Shown here: positions 8,935 through 18,251 of the stretch, piece by piece
Position numbering within the stretch: the first letter of the stretch is position 1
How the letters are laid out: each line of letters opens with the position of its first letter
From: SABI01 sp963678555
Lineage (GTDB): Bacteria; Spirochaetota; Spirochaetia; Sphaerochaetales; Sphaerochaetaceae
Direction of reading: 5' to 3'
Assembly (NCBI GenBank): GCA_963678555.2
Contig: CAXXJA010000002.1
Location: 1,240,001-1,304,000, forward strand
DNA: 64,000 nt
Translations under genes and position numbers: made by a program
The notes under the pieces: generated by a model
Seen by the model: the letters and a program-made list of their open reading frames with translations, nothing else
Told to the model about the DNA's origin: nothing
Database searches by the model: none

Positions 8935-9023
8935 CGCAGCTTCCTTTATTTTTGAGGTGACCGTAAATATCAGAGTCTTCTGTTGGTGAGGTTATCTGCG
9001 ACTGTTTTCTAATCGATCAGAAA

Positions 9024-9054
9024 CAAAAAAGCCAGAGGAAACGATCCGGCTTTT
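9024..9054 (-). terminator. rho-independent terminator
   Basis: Stem AAAAGCC-GGA / TCTGGCTTTT with trailing T residues on the minus strand. It ends the transcript of the glutamine amidotransferase gene. Confidence 0.65.
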
Positions 9055-9185
9055 AAACCGCTCATTTATCCGGTCATTCCCGAGGCCGTGATATTTGGCA
9101 AATTTCATAGCGATTCTTTCGTTTGGCAGGTAATAGTTCAATATCTTAATGATTGTTTCCTGGCTTCGCTGCATGGAGATGATTT

Positions 9186-9869
9186 TTATGCAGATAGTGC
9201 CAGGATTTTTTTCATTAAGCCATTTATTGATTGGTATCGTTCTTGGGAGGCAGCCAGAATCTCTGTTTCGGTCTGAATGTAGGGACCGTCAACGAGCTCG
9301 TCTCGGCAATGCTCAACCAGGGCTTGAGCTGACGCTGGAGTTGTTTCCAGATGAAACTGAAGACCGATGACGTGAGAACCAATTTGATAGGCTTGGTTTT
9401 TACAAGCTTTGCTTTCTGCAATGGGGAATGCATTGGCTGGTAAGTCGAAAGTTTCCCCATGCCAATGAAAGACTTCCAGCTCTTCAGGAAAGGGAAACAC
9501 GGCAAGGTTATCCGTTTTGATGGCTCGTACCGGGAACCAGCCGATTTCTTTGGTTGGATTAGGAAAAACATCCGCTCCCATCGCATTGACGATGAGCTGT
9601 GCGCCTAAGCAGATGCCTAAAATAGGTTTGCCCGCCTGAAGTACCCTGCGGATAAATTTTTTTTCTGCTCGTAACCAAGGGTGGTTTTCTTCATCATTTA
9701 CGCTCATGGGACCGCCCATAACAATGAGCAGGTCAATGCTCTCGATAGCGGGTAGGTCGCTGCCAGCGTACAGCTGAGAGCTGGTTATTTCATAGCCCTT
9801 ATTTTTGAGCCAGGCCTCTATACTGCCGAGTCCTTCAAAAGGAACATGCTGTAAATAATGTGCGCGCAT
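9186..9869 (-). CDS. class I glutamine amidotransferase (GMP-synthase-like)
   Basis: A 227-aa stand-alone amidotransferase. The nucleophile Cys lies in GICLGAQL near residue 87, and the His-Glu pair in QFHLETT near residue 175, giving a complete Cys-His-Glu triad. The N-terminal LLIVMGGPMSV is the oxyanion-side strand. There is no attached synthetase domain, so it belongs to the group annotated as GMP synthase-like glutamine amidotransferases, some of which hydrolyse gamma-glutamyl compounds. The substrate is unknown. It is a single-gene unit closed by a terminator. Confidence 0.88.
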   Translation of the reverse strand: MRAHYLQHVPFEGLGSIEAWLKNKGYEITSSQLYAGSDLPAIESIDLLIVMGGPMSVNDEENHPWLRAEKKFIRRVLQAGKPILGICLGAQLIVNAMGADVFPNPTKEIGWFPVRAIKTDNLAVFPFPEELEVFHWHGETFDLPANAFPIAESKACKNQAYQIGSHVIGLQFHLETTPASAQALVEHCRDELVDGPYIQTETEILAASQERYQSINGLMKKILALSA

Positions 9870-9910
9870 CTGTCTTTCCGTCCAAGCCCTTCAGGTTCTA
9901 TGAATCGAGT

Positions 9911-9970
9911 CCTTCCCCCTTGATGGGGGTGGAATTCACCCCAACCCTTTCCTACGAGGGAAAAGGGGGC
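9911..9970. repeat. GC-rich imperfect palindrome repeat
   Basis: CCTTCCCCCTTGATGGGGGTG followed by CACCCCAACCCTTTCC and AGGGAAAAGGGGG. Same class as 4141-4241; intergenic, with no coding role seen. Confidence 0.6.
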
Positions 9971-10090
9971 TATTTTAGGGACCTTCAGTCCCGTCAAAAA
10001 TGGCTGTGATTTATCGGATGGGTGTTTTGTCTTTTGTTCCTCTCCCCAAAGAAACTGCCAGACCATTCATTCAAAATTATAGATGATATT

Positions 10091-10130
10091 AAGAACAAAC
10101 AGCGCTGACCAAACAACTTGGTCAGCGCTG
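10091..10130 (-). terminator. rho-independent terminator of the sucCD transcript
   Basis: A 13-bp perfect stem CAGCGCTGACCAA/TTGGTCAGCGCTG with a short loop. On the minus strand it is followed by TTTGTTCTT. It lies 18 bp after the sucD stop. Confidence 0.85.
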
Positions 10131-10147
10131 TAACTATTCTTGTCCTG

Positions 10148-11021
<874 letters not shown>

Positions 11022-11033
11022 GATTCGCTCTCC

Positions 11034-12197
11034 TTAACCGTTGACGGCTTTGACGATTTTCTGGGCGGCATCAGCCATGCCGTCAGCACTGACGATATTC
11101 AGTCCCGATTCAGCCAACATCTTCTTGCCGATTTCGACATTGGTCCCTTCCAGGCGGACCACCAGCGGCACCTTGACGCCGACCTGCTTGGCGGCCTCGA
11201 TAATCCCGGTGGCGATAACATCACACTTCATGATACCGCCGAAGATGTTGACCAGAATCCCTTCCACTTTTTCGTCGGAGAGAATGATTTTGAAAGCTTC
11301 CGTGACCCTTTCGATCGTGGCGCCACCACCGACATCGAGGAAGTTGGCCGGCTCGCCGCCGGTATGTTTGATGATGTCCATGGTCGCCATGGCCAGACCG
11401 GCGCCGTTGACCATGCAACCGATGTTGCCGTCCAGAGCGATGTAGGACAGGTCGTACTGGGAGGCCTCGATTTCCATGGGGTCCTCTTCGTCATAATCAC
11501 GCAGATCGCGGATGCGGATATGGCGGAACAGGGCGTTATCTTCCAGGTTCAGTTTGGCGTCAAGGCAGATGAGGTTGCCTTCGGCGGTCTGGATCAGCGG
11601 ATTGATTTCCAGCAGTGAGCAGTCCGTTTCGATAAAGGCCTTGTAAAGGTTGCTCAGCAAAGGAACCGCCTGCTTGACCTGGGGGATGGCGAAACCCAGC
11701 TTGAACGCGACCTTGCGTGCCTGGAAGGCGGTCAGGCCGACGACCGGATCGATGGCTTCGAAAAAGATTTTTTCCGGGGTTTTCGCCGCAACCTCTTCGA
11801 TGTCCATGCCGCCCTCGGCAGAGGCCATCAGAGTTACTTTGGAGGTGGCTCGATCGACCAGAAAAGACACATAGAATTCATCAGCAATGTTGCTCCCCTT
11901 TTCGACCAGCACCCTTTTAACAACCTTGCCTTCCGGGCCGGTCTGGTGGGTGACCAGGGTCATGCCGAACATGCTGCGGGCGAATTGTTTGACTTCATCC
12001 GCAGTTTTGGCAATTTTGACGCCGCCGCCCTTGCCGCGGCCGCCCGCATGAATCTGGGCTTTGACCGCCCAGGGGCCGTCGCCAAGGCGGCGTGCCCAAT
12101 CGCGGGCAGAATTACTGTTGTAGACCACGTGCCCTTCCGGAACAGGAACACCGAAATTGCGTAGAATCGCCTTTGCCTGATACTCGTGAATGTTCAT
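11034..12197 (-). CDS. sucC: succinyl-CoA synthetase beta subunit
   Basis: A 387-aa protein, the normal length. It starts with the family signature MNIHEYQAKAILRNFGVPVP. The ATP-grasp domain includes KAQIHAGGRGKGGGVK near residue 45 and the metal/nucleotide residues in LLEINPLI. The C-terminal ligase domain carries GGGATIERVTEAFKI and LVNIFGGIMKCDVIA, which holds the phosphate loop facing the alpha subunit. It forms the nucleotide-binding half of the enzyme. It is the first gene of a two-gene operon with sucD and is intact, unlike sucD. Confidence 0.97.
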   Translation of the reverse strand: MNIHEYQAKAILRNFGVPVPEGHVVYNSNSARDWARRLGDGPWAVKAQIHAGGRGKGGGVKIAKTADEVKQFARSMFGMTLVTHQTGPEGKVVKRVLVEKGSNIADEFYVSFLVDRATSKVTLMASAEGGMDIEEVAAKTPEKIFFEAIDPVVGLTAFQARKVAFKLGFAIPQVKQAVPLLSNLYKAFIETDCSLLEINPLIQTAEGNLICLDAKLNLEDNALFRHIRIRDLRDYDEEDPMEIEASQYDLSYIALDGNIGCMVNGAGLAMATMDIIKHTGGEPANFLDVGGGATIERVTEAFKIILSDEKVEGILVNIFGGIMKCDVIATGIIEAAKQVGVKVPLVVRLEGTNVEIGKKMLAESGLNIVSADGMADAAQKIVKAVNG

Positions 12198-12271
12198 TGC
12201 GTCCTCACATGGTTAGAAAAAAGATACGGGTTCGTTGCCGAATGCCGCAAACAAGATGAATCAAAGACCTG

Positions 12272-12463
12272 CCAATTAGTTTTCATCCGGAAACGGCTTT
12301 TTCCCGCTGTAGCAGCGTCAACCTGCAGGCTTACTTGTGCGGCGTACCGGTGCACGCCTCCGCGCAAGCCTTTGATTTTCTTGCCACAACGGAAAACCGC
12401 TCGTTTCCAATCTGAAAACTTAATTAGTCGCCATCCAGTGTTTCCGGATGCCAACTAATTAGG
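12272..12463. repeat. MITE-like element with terminal inverted repeats
   Basis: About 190 bp bounded by CCAATTAGTTTTCATCCGG and its imperfect inverse CCGGATGCCAACTAATTAGG. The interior has a conserved GTGCGGCG...CGCCTCCGCGCAAG block. An inverted copy lies at 39161-39350, and partial copies at 51799-51935 and 22708-22750. It has no coding capacity. Confidence 0.75.
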
Positions 12464-12580
12464 AACTGCCCTGCGTATACCTGAGAGCCACATTGATGTC
12501 AAGCCGTCAGGGGGTAGGAAATGAACAAATTAAATCAATGTTTTATCTTGCTGCAAGGGAAAATATAACTGATAACGTAT

Positions 12581-12622
12581 AAAAAAACAAAGCCGGAGAA
12601 CGGGTCTCCGGCTTTGTTTTTT
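12581..12622 (-). terminator. strong bidirectional-looking terminator after the transaldolase gene
   Basis: A 14-bp perfect stem AACAAAGCCGGAGA/TCTCCGGCTTTGTT with T-runs on both sides. It lies 27 bp past the stop of the transaldolase gene. Confidence 0.85.
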
Positions 12623-12648
12623 ACTGTTGCATGGGAATGGGGATCTGA

Positions 12649-13290
12649 TTATTTGGTTTTCTCCCAGTCGGCCAGGAACTTGGCAATGCCGACATCGGTC
12701 AACGGATGTTTTGCCAGCTGGGTTATGACTGCATAAGGAATGGTACAGATATCGGCACCGATCAACCCGGCATTCAGGACATGCATGGGCGAGCGCACCG
12801 AGGCGACGATGATTTCGGTCGAGTAGCCGTAATTGTCGAAAATGGTCCGGATCTGTTCAACCCCTTCCAACCCTTCCTGGCCGACATCGTCGAGGCGGCC
12901 GACAAAGGGGGAGACGTAGGTTGCGCCGGCTTTGGCGGCGAGCAGGGCCTGCAGGGGCGAAAAAATCAGCGTGACGTTGGTGTTGATCCCTTCGCTGCTG
13001 AACTGTTTGGTAGCCTTAAGCCCCTCGGTGGTCATCGGTACTTTGATGACGATGTTGTCGTTGATTTTGGCCAGCTCACGCCCTTCACTGAGCATTCCCG
13101 GCGCATCCAGGGCAATGACCTCGGCTGAAATGGGACCATCGACAAGGGCAGTGATCTCGGTGAGGACCTCTTTGAAGTCGCGGCCGCTTTTGGCGATCAG
13201 GCTGGGGTTGGTGGTGACTCCGTCAACCAGACCCAGGTCGTGAGCAGCGCGGATTTCCTCAATTTCAGCGGTATCGATAAAAAACTTCAT
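12649..13290 (-). CDS. tal: transaldolase (small, TalC / fructose-6-phosphate aldolase type)
   Basis: A 213-aa single-domain TIM-barrel of the short transaldolase class. The N-terminal MKFFIDTAEIEEI and VTTNPSLIAKSG are diagnostic. The Schiff-base Lys is in NIVIKVPMTTEG near residue 83, and TLIFSPLQALLAAKAGA and YVSPFVGRLDD follow. It transfers dihydroxyacetone units between sugar phosphates in the non-oxidative pentose phosphate pathway; a fructose-6-phosphate aldolase activity cannot be excluded from sequence alone. A GGGAG ribosome site precedes the ATG. The YHS-type and folK genes lie just upstream on the same strand. Confidence 0.93.
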   Translation of the reverse strand: MKFFIDTAEIEEIRAAHDLGLVDGVTTNPSLIAKSGRDFKEVLTEITALVDGPISAEVIALDAPGMLSEGRELAKINDNIVIKVPMTTEGLKATKQFSSEGINTNVTLIFSPLQALLAAKAGATYVSPFVGRLDDVGQEGLEGVEQIRTIFDNYGYSTEIIVASVRSPMHVLNAGLIGADICTIPYAVITQLAKHPLTDVGIAKFLADWEKTK

Positions 13291-13313
13291 CTGGATGGCT
13301 CCCTGTAAAAGAT

Positions 13314-13565
13314 TTAATTGCCCTGTGCTTGTTTAAACTTTTTCAAGCATTCTTTAGAGCAGAAGTAATATTCCCGGCCGTGAAAGTGGGCCTTGATGGC
13401 ATCGCTTTGCGGCAGATAGGTTCCGCACTGCGGATCTTCAACCATGGTTTCTCCCTGGTTGGTACGACTGGGCGGTCGCCTGGATTTGCCGGAACGCAGC
13501 AGCAGCCCGGAAAAAAAAGAGTAGACGACGAATCCGAGCAGGGCCAGTAGTAGAAGTTTGATCAT
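13314..13565 (-). CDS. membrane-anchored YHS/TRASH-type protein (PP0621-like)
   Basis: An 83-aa protein. An N-terminal transmembrane helix (LLLLALLGFVVYSFFSGLLL, residues 4-23) is followed by a basic linker and a small metal-binding-like domain. That domain contains MVEDPQCGTYLP and ends in HFHGREYYFCSKECLKKF, so three Cys are placed as in YHS/TRASH domains. The start at 13565 opens the membrane helix; longer frames upstream overlap folK. The function of this family is unknown, though heavy-metal sensing or trafficking is often proposed. It begins 4 bp after the folK stop, indicating one transcript. Confidence 0.8.
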   Translation of the reverse strand: MIKLLLLALLGFVVYSFFSGLLLRSGKSRRPPSRTNQGETMVEDPQCGTYLPQSDAIKAHFHGREYYFCSKECLKKFKQAQGN

Positions 13566-13569
13566 AAAG

Positions 13570-14082
13570 TTACCATGCTTTGTGTAAACAATGAATCCCC
13601 TGTTCCGGGGGCAACTTGTCAAGCAACTCCAGCATTGAACATTGTAACTGCGGATGCTGCAGCTGGGGGGCCAGATCGCAAAGCGGGCGCAGCACAAAAT
13701 GCCGCTCTGCCAGGCGGGGGTGCGGCAACGTCAACTGGTTGCTGTCCAGAATCTGGTTGTCGACAAATAACAGATCAATGTCCAGGGGGCGAGGCCCCCA
13801 GTGAACGGTTCTGACCCGGCCGGACTCATGCTCCAGCTGCTGGCAGAACAGGAGCAGTTCAACGGCCGCTAATTCCGTATTGATTTCGAGGACGGCATTC
13901 ATGAAATCGGGTTGTCCCTGGGGACCACCGACGGGTGGCGTAGAATACAGTGGGGAACTGGCTTTAAGCTGGACCTGTGGGTGTGCCGCCAGCTGTTGCC
14001 GGGCTCGTCGAAAATGGGTCAGGGGGTGATCGATATTACCGCCGAGGCCGAGAAAAGCTCGACTCTGATTTCGCTCTGTCAT
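13570..14082 (-). CDS. folK: 2-amino-4-hydroxy-6-hydroxymethyldihydropteridine pyrophosphokinase
   Basis: A 170-aa HPPK. Signature segments are FLGLGGNIDHP near residue 10, SPLYSTPPVGGPQGQPDFMN for the pterin pocket, and the catalytic WGPRPLDIDLLF with the Mg-binding Asp pair. It transfers pyrophosphate from ATP to the pterin in folate synthesis. A second ATG lies 12 bp upstream; I prefer the inner one because it has an AGG nearby. The gene is co-directional with the YHS-type gene and the transaldolase. Confidence 0.93.
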   Translation of the reverse strand: MTERNQSRAFLGLGGNIDHPLTHFRRARQQLAAHPQVQLKASSPLYSTPPVGGPQGQPDFMNAVLEINTELAAVELLLFCQQLEHESGRVRTVHWGPRPLDIDLLFVDNQILDSNQLTLPHPRLAERHFVLRPLCDLAPQLQHPQLQCSMLELLDKLPPEQGIHCLHKAW

Positions 14083-14147
14083 AACCTGAGGCATTAAAGC
14101 ACAAGCCGGGAAATAAAATCAATTTGCCAATCGCGGGGATGACATAA

Positions 14148-14561
14148 ATGCAGTTAAATCTCACTCTGGGCGTGACCGATTTGCAGCAGAGCCAAATATT
14201 TTACAGCGAAATCCTCGAGCTGGCCGTCGACAGTCAGCCGTCGCACCACAGCCAACCAGCGTTCCTGCTGGTCAGATGCGGCGCAACCCGCCTTGTTTTA
14301 CAGCCCCTGGCGGTCTTGGAAGCCCAGCATCCGGCCCTGTTGCAGAATCTTAGTCGCGATACCCTGGGGGTTGGCCTGCAACTGGAATTCAGCTGTCCGG
14401 ATCTGAGCGCCCTTTTGCACAGGCTGCAGACGCGGCACTGGCCAATCCTCTATGAACTGGACGATCGGGAACATCAGCGCCGCGAACTGTGGTTGCACGA
14501 TCCCGACGGCTACCTGCTGGTCTTGAACGAGGAGCAGGAGCCGGTCGATCTTCGGTCCTGA
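14148..14561 (+). CDS. glyoxalase / VOC-family protein
   Basis: A 137-aa vicinal-oxygen-chelate fold protein with two beta-alpha-beta-beta-beta modules. Module one begins LTLGVTDLQQSQIFYSEIL, and module two ends LWLHDPDGYLLVLNEE, the usual Glu-bearing metal-ligand strand. The family includes glyoxalases, dioxygenases and resistance proteins, and no specific subfamily signature is visible. It stands alone between folK (divergent) and glgC (convergent, 11 bp away). Confidence 0.8.
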   Translation: MQLNLTLGVTDLQQSQIFYSEILELAVDSQPSHHSQPAFLLVRCGATRLVLQPLAVLEAQHPALLQNLSRDTLGVGLQLEFSCPDLSALLHRLQTRHWPILYELDDREHQRRELWLHDPDGYLLVLNEEQEPVDLRS

Positions 14562-14572
14562 GTACAGGCGCG

Positions 14573-15856
14573 TTAGGCGTACCCTTCCGGCTGACCGAGC
14601 ATTCCGCGGGTGACCAGCACAATCCCTTTTTCCGTGATCCTGAAACCGTTTTTCCGATCCTCTTCCGGGTCATAGCCGATGACCATTCCTTCGGGGATTT
14701 CACAGCCGCGATCAAGGATGGCCCGTTTGATTTTGCAGTCTCGATGGATGATCACCTCCGGCAGGATGACCGCTTCGTCAACGGTCGAGAAAGAGTGCAC
14801 CCGGACATTGGAAAAGAGCAGGGATTTATTGAGCCTGGAGCCGGAAATGATACAGCCGCCGGCAACGGTCGAATCGACGGCCATGCCGCGACGATCATCA
14901 TCGTTGAAAACGAACTTGGCCGATGGCAGGTGCATCTGATAGGTCCAGATCGGCCAATTGGGGTTGTAGAGGTTCAATTCGGGGGCCGGGGAGATCAACT
15001 CCATGTTGGCTTCCCAGAAAGCATCGAGGGTTCCGACGTCGCGCCAGTAGGCGCGTTCGCCGGTTTCCTGATCGCGGAAAGGATAGGCGTAGACGGCATG
15101 GTCCTTGATGATGGAGGGGATGATGTTCTTGCCGAAATCATGATCGGATTCCGGGTTTTTGCCGTCCCGGCGCAGATTGTCGAACAGGAAATCGGTATTG
15201 AAAATATAGTTTCCCATAGAAGCCAGGGCCATGCCGGGCTTGCCGGGGATTTCCGCAGGGTGGGCCGGTTTTTCCTGAAAGCCGATAATCCGTAGATCCT
15301 CATCGATCTCCATCACTCCGAATGCGCCGGCCGCCTCTTCCACGGGGACTTCCAGGCAGGAGACCGTCATATCGGCGGCCGATTCCACGTGTGCCAACAG
15401 CATGGAACGATAATCCATGGTATAGACATGGTCGCCGGAAAGAACCAGAACGTACTTGGGGCGTTCGGCGCGAATGATATCCAGGTTCTGGTAAACCGCA
15501 TCCGCGGTTCCCTGATACCATTCATCGGAAAAGCGCTGGGATGCCGGCAGGACTTCGACAAACTCCCCCAATTCCTTTTTGAAATGGCTCCAGCCCCGGA
15601 CCAGGTGGCGGATCAGGGAGTGGGACTTGTATTGGGTCAGTACACCAATCCGGCGAATCCCCGAATTGATACAATTGGACAGGGGAAAGTCAATGATCCG
15701 GTATTTTCCGCCGATATAGACCGCCGGCTTGGCGCGCCAGTTGGTCAGTTCATAAAGTCTTGAGCCCCTTCCCCCGGCCAGAACAAGGGCAAAAGTATCT
15801 TTGACCAGGTGATCAACATAGCGGTAGACAATGTGACGGTCGGATTTGTTGGGCAT
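14573..15856 (-). CDS. glgC: glucose-1-phosphate adenylyltransferase
   Basis: A 427-aa ADP-glucose pyrophosphorylase. The start was put at the ATG at 15856 (MPNKSDRH) after a GGAGA site, not the longer frame upstream. The nucleotide-binding loop LVLAGGRGSRLYELT, the WRAKPAVYIGGKYRIIDFPLSN segment (regulatory and substrate residues), and WYQGTADAVYQNL are all conserved. The C-terminal left-handed beta-helix carries repeated hexads. It makes ADP-glucose for glycogen synthesis and is normally allosterically controlled. No glycogen synthase gene is adjacent. Confidence 0.96.
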   Translation of the reverse strand: MPNKSDRHIVYRYVDHLVKDTFALVLAGGRGSRLYELTNWRAKPAVYIGGKYRIIDFPLSNCINSGIRRIGVLTQYKSHSLIRHLVRGWSHFKKELGEFVEVLPASQRFSDEWYQGTADAVYQNLDIIRAERPKYVLVLSGDHVYTMDYRSMLLAHVESAADMTVSCLEVPVEEAAGAFGVMEIDEDLRIIGFQEKPAHPAEIPGKPGMALASMGNYIFNTDFLFDNLRRDGKNPESDHDFGKNIIPSIIKDHAVYAYPFRDQETGERAYWRDVGTLDAFWEANMELISPAPELNLYNPNWPIWTYQMHLPSAKFVFNDDDRRGMAVDSTVAGGCIISGSRLNKSLLFSNVRVHSFSTVDEAVILPEVIIHRDCKIKRAILDRGCEIPEGMVIGYDPEEDRKNGFRITEKGIVLVTRGMLGQPEGYA

Positions 15857-15915
15857 GTTCTCTCCTTGCCGGGTGATAGAAACAGGACTGCAGTCAGCTG
15901 GAATCAATCTTTATC

Positions 15916-16065
15916 AGGTTGTTGAAAAAGTCCATCTCTGGCCTTTTTCAAGCCCGGTGGAGAAAAGTGCGATTTTCTCCACCTTACAAAATCAATGACT
16001 TACAAGATGTCATTGATTTTGATCGCTCGTCCATGGGCTCAACAGGCTGTTTTTAACAACCTGCT
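15916..16065. repeat. MITE-like element with GTTGTTGAAAAA ends
   Basis: Occupies most of a 340-bp gap. The ends are CAGGTTGTTGAAAAAGTCC and, inverted, GGCTGTTTTTAACAACCTG. Inside are a TCTCCACC/GGTGGAGA stem and an AATCAATGAC/GTCATTGATT stem. An internally deleted copy lies at 39122-39166. Confidence 0.7.
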
Positions 16066-16195
16066 ATATCTTTATATTAAAGATTAGTCGCATTTATGTG
16101 TTCCGGCAACCTCTGTTCCGGGATTTTTCTCATTGGTTGAGGTCGTCAGTTGAACGACAGAGACGCGTCCTTGGCCCGAGAACAGACGGTTGGGC

Positions 16196-17089
16196 TTATG
16201 CCGGTTTGCGGTTGGTCAGGTAGACTCCGCAACTCACCAGAATCAGACCGGTCAGCAAGGACAGGGTCAGGGGCTCCCCAAGCAGCCAGACCGAGAGCAT
16301 GACCCCGCTGACCGGGACAAAATTGATGAACTGCCCGGCTCGGGTCGAACCGATTTTTTGGATCCCCTGGTAATACCAGATAAACGCCAGCACCGTTCCG
16401 CACAGGCCCAGGTAAAACAGACAGATCCAGGCGGACAGGGAATATTTGGGTAATTGCGAGAGCAGCCCTTCGTGCAGAGCGACCGGGCATAACAGCACTG
16501 TGCCGACCAGGGACGAATAGGTCACGGCTTCCAGCGGGGAAAAACCGCGCATGGCAATCCGTCCGACCAGCGAGTAAACCACCCAGCTGACCACGCAGCC
16601 GAAGATATACAGCTCTCCTTTGCCGATTCCTTGCGCAATGATCTGCTGCGGGTGGCCGTGGGTAATGACCACCAGCGCTCCGAAAATCGAGAGCAGGATT
16701 CCCGCAAGCTTCGGCAGGGTCAGCTTCTCGCCCAGCAGTAGCGCGGCGAACAGGGCAATGATGATCGGGTTGTTGGCAATGATCACCGCCGCCCGACTCG
16801 CTTCAATCAACTCCAGCCCTTTAAAGAAAAAAGCATTGTAGGAGAAAATTCCGCTCAGACCGAGCAGCAGGAGCGGGAACCACTGATTTTTACGGATTCG
16901 GGGCAGTCCGCCGGAGGTTCGCAGACAAATCAACACCAGGGCGACGGAAGCGATACTGAAACGGATAAAGGCCGAAGAAAAGGGGGTGGCATAGCTGCCT
17001 AGCAGGCGCCCGGCAATAAATGTTCCCCCCCAGAATATGGCCATGAGTAGCAGTTTGAGGTAGGTGGTCAGGTTTGAATCTGCAGGCAT
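16196..17089 (-). CDS. EamA/DMT-family transporter
   Basis: A 297-aa integral membrane protein with ten predicted helices in two EamA halves. The first ends near the IFSYNAFFFKGLELI segment and the second contains YLGLCGTVLAFIWYYQGIQKIG. The conserved GGTFIAGRLL at the N-terminus fits the drug/metabolite transporter superfamily. The substrate is unknown. A second EamA gene follows upstream on the same strand after about 100 bp, so this may be a tandem pair. Confidence 0.88.
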   Translation of the reverse strand: MPADSNLTTYLKLLLMAIFWGGTFIAGRLLGSYATPFSSAFIRFSIASVALVLICLRTSGGLPRIRKNQWFPLLLLGLSGIFSYNAFFFKGLELIEASRAAVIIANNPIIIALFAALLLGEKLTLPKLAGILLSIFGALVVITHGHPQQIIAQGIGKGELYIFGCVVSWVVYSLVGRIAMRGFSPLEAVTYSSLVGTVLLCPVALHEGLLSQLPKYSLSAWICLFYLGLCGTVLAFIWYYQGIQKIGSTRAGQFINFVPVSGVMLSVWLLGEPLTLSLLTGLILVSCGVYLTNRKPA

Positions 17090-17185
17090 GGTCCAATAAG
17101 TCTCAAGCGGGTTGGAGGATAATGTCAGTGCCGGAGGTGCTTCCGCCTGTCCAGGTCGCCCTGCCGCTGGCCGGGGAACCGATTG

Positions 17186-18055
17186 TCAGTTGAATTCCGG
17201 CCGGTTTTGCGGCTGCTTGCCCCAGCGTTCGTGCAGAATCAGCGAGAACAGCAGCACTGCGCCACCGATGCTGAGTCGGAGCAGGTCGGCGTCGCGGTTC
17301 CAGATCAGCAGGTTGACCACGAGCCCGGCGGGAATTAGGGCATTGTTCATGATCGCCAAGGTTCCGGCATCGACCTTGGTGGCCCCTTTGTTCCAGAAGA
17401 AATAACCCAGTCCCGAGGCGATCACGCCCAGGTAGATGAGGATTTCCCATTGCAGCGAGGTGGTCGGCAGCTTGGCCGGATTACCGAACAGCAACCAGGT
17501 GATGACGGTGACGACCAGCGCTCCCAGATAGAAATAACCGAAGATTGCCCGTTGTGAAAGGATATTTTTTTCTTTTTCCAGCAGCACCTTGTAGCCGACC
17601 TGGCCCAGGGCAAAGCAGATGTTGGCGCCCTGGACCACCAGGAAACCGACAAAAATCTGATCACCGATGCCGTTGTAACGGATGATTCCCGCCCCCAGCA
17701 CTGCGAGCAGGGCTGTGACCAGGTAGCGTGCGCTGAACCGTCCCTGCATGAGATCAAAGATCAGGGTGACATAGACCGGGGTCAGAATGGTGAAAATGAG
17801 AACTTCGGGGACGGTCAGGAGCAGGAACGACTGGTAGTAGAACACGTACATGCAGCCGAGCTGAATGGCGCCCAGGGCCATCATTTTGGCGGCCAGTTTA
17901 ACCGGAGCAGGACGCAGAAACGGCAGAAAAATCAGCGTCGCCAGAGCAACCCGGGTGAGCACGGAAAAATATGCATCAACCTGGCCGGCCAGGTAAACGC
18001 CGATCAGGCTGAAAGAAAATGCCCAAAGAATCGTGATAGCGCAAAGATAACCCAT
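17186..18055 (-). CDS. EamA-family transporter (carboxylate/amino acid/amine type)
   Basis: A 289-aa ten-helix membrane protein. It starts MGYLCAITILWAFSFSLIG, and the start was placed there because upstream residues are polar and not conserved-looking. The second half has the EamA signature GVIASGLGYFFWNKGATKVDAG. The overall layout fits the family often annotated as carboxylate/amino acid/amine transporter. It is not closely similar to the neighbouring EamA protein, so tandem duplication is not recent. The substrate cannot be inferred. Confidence 0.85.
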   Translation of the reverse strand: MGYLCAITILWAFSFSLIGVYLAGQVDAYFSVLTRVALATLIFLPFLRPAPVKLAAKMMALGAIQLGCMYVFYYQSFLLLTVPEVLIFTILTPVYVTLIFDLMQGRFSARYLVTALLAVLGAGIIRYNGIGDQIFVGFLVVQGANICFALGQVGYKVLLEKEKNILSQRAIFGYFYLGALVVTVITWLLFGNPAKLPTTSLQWEILIYLGVIASGLGYFFWNKGATKVDAGTLAIMNNALIPAGLVVNLLIWNRDADLLRLSIGGAVLLFSLILHERWGKQPQNRPEFN

Positions 18056-18251
18056 AATCCATTCATCCTTTGATACGTCTGCTGCAGGCTCAAAAACACA
18101 GAGCCCGAAAGATGTTGGATGGGTGAATTGCTGGCGGGCTCTGCTGCTGATCATGCCCGGAGCGCCCCGTTTAGTCAACCCAAAGATTGCTAATGGTTGA
18201 CGAGCCGGGTAATGCGGTCGCTATCAGCTCTCGAACGGCTTTTTCTGGGGT

